Under the pieces are notes generated by a model. That model was not told the origin of the DNA, searched no databases, and saw only the letters and a program-made list of their open reading frames with translations. Positions 58,315 through 64,000 of a stretch of 64,000 nt of DNA are shown here, piece by piece (position 1 is the first letter of the stretch; each line of letters opens with the position of its first letter). This stretch comes from Litorivita sp040371945 (GTDB taxonomy: Bacteria; Pseudomonadota; Alphaproteobacteria; Rhodobacterales; Rhodobacteraceae), in assembly GCF_040371945.1 (NCBI RefSeq), contig NZ_BAABWS010000001.1, forward strand, positions 372,001 through 436,000, written 5' to 3'. The translations under genes and the position numbers were made by a program.

Positions 58315-60870
58315 TTAGTAAAGCCCGCCCGCGCTGAGCGAGCCGAAGCTGGCCTTGGGGCCAACGGTGGCCTTTTTGCCGGTCGAGGTGGTGACTTGTT
58401 TGGCCCCCGCGTCGCCGTCGCGCCCGATCAAGGGCAAGCCCTCACCCATGGCAAAGCCGCCGTCAAAGGTAATGCCGAAAATCGGCTCTTCGCCGTCACG
58501 GAAATATTCGGCCACCACATGTTCGCCAGAGGCATCATCGGACAGGCGCGCACCGGTGAAACGGTCGATCTTGATAAAATGCCCGCCCGGCGGCACGGCA
58601 AATTCGCCGCCGCCATATTTCGCCGTGGCCTTTTTCATGAACTGTTGGAACACCGGACCGCACATGCCGCCGCCCGTCGCCCCGCGCCCCATGGGCTTCG
58701 GGTTGTCATAGCCGATGAAGCAACCGGCGACGATATTGGAGGTAAAGCCGACGAACCACACGTCTTTGGCCTCGTTGGTTGTGCCGGTTTTACCCGCCAC
58801 CGGCACCGAAAGGCCGACCGTGCGCGCCGCGGTGCCGCGCTCGACCACGCCTTTCATCATCGAGGTGAGCTGATAGGCGGTGATCGCATCCATCACCCGC
58901 TCGCGGTTGGAAACGATCCGCGGCCCCAGCCCCGCAGGCAGCAATTGCGCCTCGCAATCCACGCAAGAGCGTTTGTCGTGGCGGTAAAGCGTCTTGCCAA
59001 ACCGGTCCTGCACGCGGTCAACCAGCGTCGGTTCAACCCGCTCGCCGCCGTTGGCGAACATCGCATAGGCCGCGACCATGCGGAACAATGTGGTCTCTTC
59101 GGACCCCAAAGAGTTGGCCAAAAACCGGCCCATGTTTTCGTAAACACCAAAACGCTCGGCATAATCGGCGACAATATCCATCCCGACCTCTTCGGCCAGA
59201 CGGATGGTCATCAGGTTCCGCGATTGCTCGATCCCCGTGCGCAGGGGCGTCGGCCCGTAGAACTTATTTGACGAGTTGCGCGGACGCCAAAGCCCCTGCG
59301 GCGTATTGATCTCGATCGGGGCGTCGATCACGATTGTGGCGGGGGTATAACCGCTGTCGAGCGCCGAGGCATAGACAAAGGGCTTGAAGCTCGATCCGGG
59401 TTGACGGCGCGCCTGCGTGGCGCGGTTGAACACCGAATGCTGGTAGCTAAAGCCCCCCTGCATGGCGATCACGCGGCCGGTGTTGACATCCATCGCCATA
59501 AACCCGCCTTGCACCTGCGGCACTTGGCGCAGGGTCCAGCGGATGAAGCTGCCGTCGCTGTCGGCGACCATGCGGCGCACCATCACCACCTCGCCAGCGC
59601 GCAGCAAATCCCCTGCGACCTTGGCCTTGGGTCCAAGCTTGCCGTCGTTGTTCAACCGGCGCGCCCATTGCACGTCCTTGGCAGGGATCCAGTGCCCCTC
59701 CTCGACGGTCTCGACCCCCTCGATCCCGATCCGCGCATCATTCTTGCCGATCTCCAGAACCACCGCCGGATACCATTGCGCCTCCAGCGTGATGTCGCGC
59801 GGCAGGTTCAGCTTGGCCAAAGCCTCGCGCCACTGGGTCTCGTCGCCCAACACCTCTTCGGGCAGGTTTTTGCGCGTCGGACGCCAGATGCCTAAACCGC
59901 GATCATAGGCTTCAAGCTGGCCGCGAAGCGCCTCGGCGGCTTCGGTCTGCATGTCGGGATCAATCGTCGCCCGCACCGTCATCCCGCCAGAGAAAAACTC
60001 CTCCTCGCCGAAATCCTTGCTCAATTGACGGCGGATTTCATCGGTAAAATAATCGCGCGGCGGCAATTGATCGCGGAAGGGTTCGAAATCGCCGTTCTGC
60101 ACGGATTTGAGCGGCAGTTCTCGCTCGGCCTGATAGAGTTCTTCGCTGATGTAACCGTTCTCGGCCATCTCGCGCAAAACATAGTTGCGCCGCTTGGTCA
60201 CGCGCTCCTTCTTGCGCACCGGATGGTAATCGGAGGGCGCTTTGGGCAGCGAGGCCAGAAACGCCGCCTCATGCGGGGCCAGATCGGCCAAAGGCTTGTT
60301 GAAATAGGTCTGCGCCGCCGCCGCCACGCCATAGGAGTTTTGCCCCAGATAAATCTCGTTGAGATAAAGCTCGAGAATTTTCTCCTTGCTCAGGCTCTTT
60401 TCCAACCGTGTGGCAAGAATGATTTCCTTGATCTTGCGCTCGGCCTGACGGTCCCCCGAAAGCAGGAAGTTCTTCATCACCTGCTGCGTGATCGTCGAGG
60501 CCCCGCGCACATCACGCCCGCGCGATTTGACCGCATCCACCGCCGCCGAAATCATTCCGCGCGCGTCATAGCCCTTGTGGACATAGAAATTCTTATCTTC
60601 GGCTGAAATAAAGGCATGTTTGACCAGATCGGGAATTTCGTCCGAGGGCGCAAACAACCGGCGTTCCTTGGCAAATTCATCGATGATCTGCCCCTCGCCC
60701 GAATAAATCCGGCTGATGGTCGCGGGTTGATATTGCTTGAGAAACTCATGGCTGGGCAGGTCGCGCCCGTAAATCCAGAACACCGCGCCAATGGTCAGCG
60801 CGATCATCATCACACCGAGCGTCACGAGGCTGAACAACGCCCCGAAAATGGAAAAGATGAATCTGATCAA
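58315..60870 (-). CDS. mrcA: Penicillin-binding protein 1A, bifunctional
   Basis: A TTG start at 60870 (GGGGAC upstream) gives 851 residues beginning MIRFIFSIFGALF; an ATG at 60909 has no ribosome site. A membrane helix (ALFSLVTLGVMMIALTIGAVFWIYG) leads to the GT51 glycosyltransferase (FISAEDKNFYVHKGYD; RGASTITQQVMKNFLL) and an OB-like insert. The transpeptidase has SSFK (PGSSFKPFVYAS), SRN and KTGTTNEAKDVWFVGF. It builds glycan strands and cross-links peptides outside the inner membrane. The C-terminal tail lacks special features. Confidence 0.94.
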   Translation of the reverse strand: MIRFIFSIFGALFSLVTLGVMMIALTIGAVFWIYGRDLPSHEFLKQYQPATISRIYSGEGQIIDEFAKERRLFAPSDEIPDLVKHAFISAEDKNFYVHKGYDARGMISAAVDAVKSRGRDVRGASTITQQVMKNFLLSGDRQAERKIKEIILATRLEKSLSKEKILELYLNEIYLGQNSYGVAAAAQTYFNKPLADLAPHEAAFLASLPKAPSDYHPVRKKERVTKRRNYVLREMAENGYISEELYQAERELPLKSVQNGDFEPFRDQLPPRDYFTDEIRRQLSKDFGEEEFFSGGMTVRATIDPDMQTEAAEALRGQLEAYDRGLGIWRPTRKNLPEEVLGDETQWREALAKLNLPRDITLEAQWYPAVVLEIGKNDARIGIEGVETVEEGHWIPAKDVQWARRLNNDGKLGPKAKVAGDLLRAGEVVMVRRMVADSDGSFIRWTLRQVPQVQGGFMAMDVNTGRVIAMQGGFSYQHSVFNRATQARRQPGSSFKPFVYASALDSGYTPATIVIDAPIEINTPQGLWRPRNSSNKFYGPTPLRTGIEQSRNLMTIRLAEEVGMDIVADYAERFGVYENMGRFLANSLGSEETTLFRMVAAYAMFANGGERVEPTLVDRVQDRFGKTLYRHDKRSCVDCEAQLLPAGLGPRIVSNRERVMDAITAYQLTSMMKGVVERGTAARTVGLSVPVAGKTGTTNEAKDVWFVGFTSNIVAGCFIGYDNPKPMGRGATGGGMCGPVFQQFMKKATAKYGGGEFAVPPGGHFIKIDRFTGARLSDDASGEHVVAEYFRDGEEPIFGITFDGGFAMGEGLPLIGRDGDAGAKQVTTSTGKKATVGPKASFGSLSAGGLY

Positions 60871-60985
60871 AGCTCGGTCCCCACACCAATTTGCCCCCCA
60901 TATACGCATGCGCGCGCGCGGGGTCAAAACACATCATTGTCACGGCTTTGTCTGCGGCAAGGCTCCGCCGCCGCGCGCACCGCCC

Positions 60986-62260
60986 CTATTGCCGACGTAG
61001 CCCCGCCGCAGCCGCATCCTCGTTGCGCCAGACCTCAAGCGCCTCGGCAATCGCATCGATCATTTTGGTCCGCCACCCCGCGTCAAGCAGATTGGCCAGA
61101 TCTCGCGGGCTGGACATATAGCCCATCTCGATCAGCACCGAAGGGATATCCGCCGCCTTCAGGACCGAAAAATTCGCATGGCGCAGCGCGCGTTTGTTGA
61201 CCGGCCCGCCCGCACGGCGCAGCGCGGCAAGAATGGATTTGGCCAAGGTTTCCGAGCGCGGCCCCGTATCAAGGCGCGCCAGATCAAACAAAACGCCTGC
61301 GATCTCGTCGTCCTTGCCGGTCAAATCCACGCCCGACAACATATCGGCGCGGTCATGCCGCTCGGCCAAAAGCGCCGAGGCCTCGTCAGAGGCTTGATGC
61401 GAAAGCGTATGCACGCTTGCGCCATGGGCCAATCCTTCGGCCAAAGCATCCGCATGAAGCGAGATAAACACATCGGCGTTCACGCGGTGCGCAATCGCAA
61501 CGCGGCGCTCCAGCGAGACAAAAAAATCAGCATCCCGCGTCAAATAAACAATGTAATTTCCGCGCCTTAAAAGCGCTTCTTCAAGTTCTTTTGCGATCCG
61601 CAGCGTCAGATCTTTTTCTACTCTGCCGCCGCTTTGCGCACCGGGGTCAATGCCGCCGTGCCCCGCGTCAATCACCACCACCAAAGGATCATCCGCCTGC
61701 CGCAGCGCCGGTTTGCGCGGCAAGGGCTGCGGCTCGGGAAGATCCCATCGGGGGTCCTGTGGAAGGCCCGCCAAGGCGGCGAACTCCTCCTGCGAGCGCG
61801 GCGACAGGTCAAGCTTCAAATCGGCTTTTCCGCTTTCGGGATCGATGCTCATCAAGGCGCTGTCGAGACCCATGGGCTCGGCCAGCTCGACCACCATCCG
61901 CGACCATCCCGGACGAAAGCCGCCCATCCGCACCGAGAGGGCACGATCCGCGTTCAGCAGCGTATCACTGCGCAACGCCGACCAATCCACCTCGCGGAAA
62001 TCCATCACCAGACGCGGCGGATTTTCGAGCGAAAACAACCTGTAAGGCACGCCTTGGCTGAGCCGCAAAGCAATCTGCAAACCGCCCCAAGTGTCGCGTA
62101 TCTGGCTGCCCCCTGGCTCGGCGCGGGCCAAGGCGCTAAAGGCGGGCGGCGACGGCGGGCTTGGGTCTTGCTGCGCGGCGGCGCGCGCCGGATCAAGTGC
62201 AAGCACCACAGCCGCAAGGGCGATCACCGCCCAGCTTCGCAGATGAGGAATGGGATACAT
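60986..62260 (-). CDS. amiC: N-acetylmuramoyl-L-alanine amidase with AMIN domain
   Basis: 424 residues. A signal peptide (AVIALAAVVLALDPARAAAQ) is followed by an AMIN domain (GLQIALRLSQGVPYRLFSLENPPRLVMDF) that binds the wall, then an Amidase_3 domain. Zinc ligands are His in VVIDAGHGGIDPGA, Glu in GRVEKDLTLRIAKELEE, His in VFISLHADAL, and Glu in PSVLIEMGYMSS. It cuts the amide between MurNAc and the stem peptide during division. Upstream of mrcA, 115 bases apart, on the same strand. Confidence 0.94.
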   Translation of the reverse strand: MYPIPHLRSWAVIALAAVVLALDPARAAAQQDPSPPSPPAFSALARAEPGGSQIRDTWGGLQIALRLSQGVPYRLFSLENPPRLVMDFREVDWSALRSDTLLNADRALSVRMGGFRPGWSRMVVELAEPMGLDSALMSIDPESGKADLKLDLSPRSQEEFAALAGLPQDPRWDLPEPQPLPRKPALRQADDPLVVVIDAGHGGIDPGAQSGGRVEKDLTLRIAKELEEALLRRGNYIVYLTRDADFFVSLERRVAIAHRVNADVFISLHADALAEGLAHGASVHTLSHQASDEASALLAERHDRADMLSGVDLTGKDDEIAGVLFDLARLDTGPRSETLAKSILAALRRAGGPVNKRALRHANFSVLKAADIPSVLIEMGYMSSPRDLANLLDAGWRTKMIDAIAEALEVWRNEDAAAAGLRRQ

Positions 62261-62356
62261 TACCTTGATTTTCCTGCTCTTTTGCCCGTTCGGGCTTGCT
62301 CTCTACGCTCTACGATACAACAGATCCGCGCCAAACCCAAGCGGCTGCACCTAGGC

Positions 62357-63508
62357 CTAAACATGGCCGCGCGCGGCCATAAAGGCCTTGAGCCGCGCCA
62401 GACCCTCGCGGATATCCTCGGTGCTGCGCGCATAGGAAAACCGCAAGGTGCTGCTGCCGCGGTGCGGGTCAAAATCCAAACCCGGTGTCACCGCCACCCC
62501 CGCGTCGCGCAAGATCTCTGCGGCAAAGGCGCGGCTGTCGCGGGTCAGATGCCCGACCTCGGCATAAACATAAAACGCCCCGTCAGGCGGCGCGAAACGG
62601 TCAAATCCCGCCGCCCGCAGCCCCTCTTGCATCAACATGCGGTTCGCCTTGTAAGTCTCTAGATTCAATTGCAATTCATCATCGCACTCCATGGCGCCAA
62701 GCGCGGCGATCTGGCTGGCATGGGGCGGGCAGATAAAGAGGTTTTGCGCCAGCCGCTCGATGACGCGCACATGATCTTCGGGCACCACCATCCAACCCAC
62801 GCGCCATCCGGTCATCGAAAAATACTTGGAAAAGGAATTGATGACATAGGCCTCATCGCTGATCTCCAAGGCGCTCACGGCTTTGGCCTCATATTCGATG
62901 CCGTGATAAATCTCGTCCGAGATAAAGCTCGCGCCCTGCTCTGCCGCCGCGCCCATCAACGCCCCGAGCGCCTCGCGGCCAAGCATCGTGCCCGACGGGT
63001 TCGCCGGCGAGGCCACCAGCAAACCTTGCAAATCACGGTTTGCAAAGTCCTGCGGCACCAGTTGATAGCGGTTTTCCGCCTGCGCCTCGATGGCCACAAC
63101 CTCTAGATCCAGCGCCTTAAGAATTTGGCGGTAGGACGGATACCCCGGCATGCCGATGCCCACGCGGTCGCCGCCGTCAAACAGTGCCGTAAAGGCCAAG
63201 ATAAACCCCGCCGACGAGCCCGATGTCACCACCACGCGGTTCGGGTCAAGATCGAGATTATACCAATCGCCATAAAGCTTTGCGATGCGCGCACGCAATG
63301 CGGGCAGCCCCAGCCCCACCGTGTAACCGAGCGCCGAGCGCTCCATTTCGCGCGCCAAAACCGCCCGCGCTCCGGCGGGCGCGGCCGTGCCCGGTTGGCC
63401 CACTTCCATATGGATGATGTGGCGGCCCTCGGCTTCGGCCTTGCGCGCCGCTTCCATGACATCCATCACAATGAAGGGATCGACCGCGCCGCGCCTTGAT
63501 GTTCGCAT
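62357..63508 (-). CDS. PLP-dependent class I/II aminotransferase
   Basis: 383 residues of fold type I. The PLP Lys lies in VINSFSKYFSMTGWRVGWM; the Asp-x-x-Tyr segment is SFISDEIYHGIEY; the Asn and Gly residues of the cofactor site are in VASPANPSGTM and VVVTSGSSAGF. The C-terminal Arg is in STLRFSYARS. It transfers an amino group between an amino acid and a 2-oxo acid; exact substrate unknown. It is divergent from the M48 gene and lies about 97 bases upstream of amiC. Confidence 0.9.
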   Translation of the reverse strand: MRTSRRGAVDPFIVMDVMEAARKAEAEGRHIIHMEVGQPGTAAPAGARAVLAREMERSALGYTVGLGLPALRARIAKLYGDWYNLDLDPNRVVVTSGSSAGFILAFTALFDGGDRVGIGMPGYPSYRQILKALDLEVVAIEAQAENRYQLVPQDFANRDLQGLLVASPANPSGTMLGREALGALMGAAAEQGASFISDEIYHGIEYEAKAVSALEISDEAYVINSFSKYFSMTGWRVGWMVVPEDHVRVIERLAQNLFICPPHASQIAALGAMECDDELQLNLETYKANRMLMQEGLRAAGFDRFAPPDGAFYVYAEVGHLTRDSRAFAAEILRDAGVAVTPGLDFDPHRGSSTLRFSYARSTEDIREGLARLKAFMAARGHV

Positions 63509-63592
63509 CTAATTCTTCCTAAGCTGTGCCAAAGGCCGCGCAACGCGCCGCCGCTCGTCCCTCCTTGTCACAAGGATAAAGGCCCCTCGTCA

Positions 63593-64000
63593 ATGCGTCT
63601 TCTCCGCTCTCTCATGGCTGCCGCCTCTGCGCTGTGCCTCATGGCCGCGCTGATCGGCGCACCGGCGCGCGCCGCCAGCCTGATCCGCGATCCCGATATC
63701 GAGTATTCGCTGGGCCAATTGGCCGCGCCCTTGCTCAAGGCCGCAGGGCTCAGCCCCAGCCGCGTCAAGATCATGGTCATCAATGACAGCAACCTGAACG
63801 CCTATGTGATTGATAGTGATCATATTTTCATCCACTCGGGGTTGATTTTGCGACTGGATCGCGCGGCGCAACTGCAATCCGTGATCGCCCATGAGGCCGC
63901 CCATATCGCCAGCGGGCACCTCACGCGGCGGCGAAATAATATGGCCAATATGCGCACTGCGGCGGGGCTGGGCCTTGCACTTGCGGCGGCGACGGCGGCC
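63593..64000 (+). CDS. Secreted M48-family metalloprotease, 3' end cut by window edge
   Basis: 136 codons are visible from ATG 63593 and the frame is open at base 64000. The N-terminus (LLRSLMAAASALCLMAALIGAPARAAS) is a signal peptide. The mature part shows IEYSLGQLAAPLLKAAGLSPSRVKIMVINDSNLNAYVIDSDHIFIHSGLILRLDRAAQL and the zinc motif HEAAH in VIAHEAAHIASGHLTRR, the M48 BepA-like pattern. BepA-type proteases act in the periplasm on outer-membrane assembly intermediates and often carry C-terminal TPRs, which would lie beyond the edge. The ribosome site is weak. Confidence 0.85.
   Translation, partial: MRLLRSLMAAASALCLMAALIGAPARAASLIRDPDIEYSLGQLAAPLLKAAGLSPSRVKIMVINDSNLNAYVIDSDHIFIHSGLILRLDRAAQLQSVIAHEAAHIASGHLTRRRNNMANMRTAAGLGLALAAATAA

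Overview
The window reads as chromosomal DNA of an alphaproteobacterium of the Rhodobacterales (Roseobacter/Rhodobacter-like). This rests on GC-rich coding, the yceD-rpmF-plsX-fabH-ihfA-merR block, a DksA with one zinc-finger cysteine, VPLPA-type C-terminal sorting signals, a DUF2852 protein, a full TRAP transporter, ornithine-lipid synthesis (olsB), Bpt aminoacyl transferase and the amiC-mrcA-prfB order. No insertion sequence, prophage, CRISPR array or rRNA was seen. One tRNA (Pro, GGG) is present. The first gene (olsB) and the last (M48 protease) run off the window.

Layout. 0-9 kb: envelope and lipid genes (olsB, bamE), yceD-rpmF, fatty-acid/phospholipid initiation (plsX, fabH), ihfA and a MerR-like regulator, tRNA-Pro, a double-length dCTP deaminase and a membrane diguanylate cyclase. 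9.5-18 kb, minus strand: a small Rhodobacterales protein, scpB-scpA (condensin partners), nagZ (muropeptide recycling), a SPOR protein, argS, a degenerate SDR and dgt. 18.3-21 kb: an A-type Fe-S carrier, then the most unusual locus of the window, a minus-strand pair made of a protein of ten cysteine-centred repeats ending in FTCGL and a 358-residue helical partner. 21-30.7 kb: xth, an FAD monooxygenase, dksA, a MoxR ATPase and its probable VWA partner separated by an accessory block (VPLPA protein, small membrane proteins, a DUF2927-type lipoprotein), and a small M48 protease. 30.7-42 kb: a solitary PIN protein and an RlmI-like methyltransferase, a lipoprotein, edd-eda behind a palindromic operator, glnE, a YbaK-like deacylase, DUF2852, RDD and bpt. 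42-50 kb: a TRAP transporter (dctM-dctQ-dctP) divergent from a NarL-type two-component pair, then a second VPLPA protein. 50-53 kb: ilvB-ilvN behind a leader-peptide attenuator. 53-64 kb: an XRE regulator divergent from a small unknown gene, a DUF2189-type membrane protein, an amidase, prfB, mrcA, amiC, an aminotransferase and a secreted M48 protease.

Joint themes. Cell-wall growth and recycling (nagZ, SPOR, mrcA, amiC, M48), nitrogen and branched-chain amino-acid control (glnE, ilvBN with attenuator) and Entner-Doudoroff sugar use (edd-eda) are ordinary. The strongest lead for an undescribed system is 18.87-20.76 kb. The repeat protein has a short leader, ten copies of an almost invariant FTCGL core at 20-22 residue spacing, silent-only differences between its two identical central repeats, a C-terminus exactly on the tenth core, and a helical partner just downstream. 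This fits a multi-core peptide precursor or a repetitive cysteine scaffold; function cannot be assigned from sequence alone. All family names come from reading motifs, not from searches.
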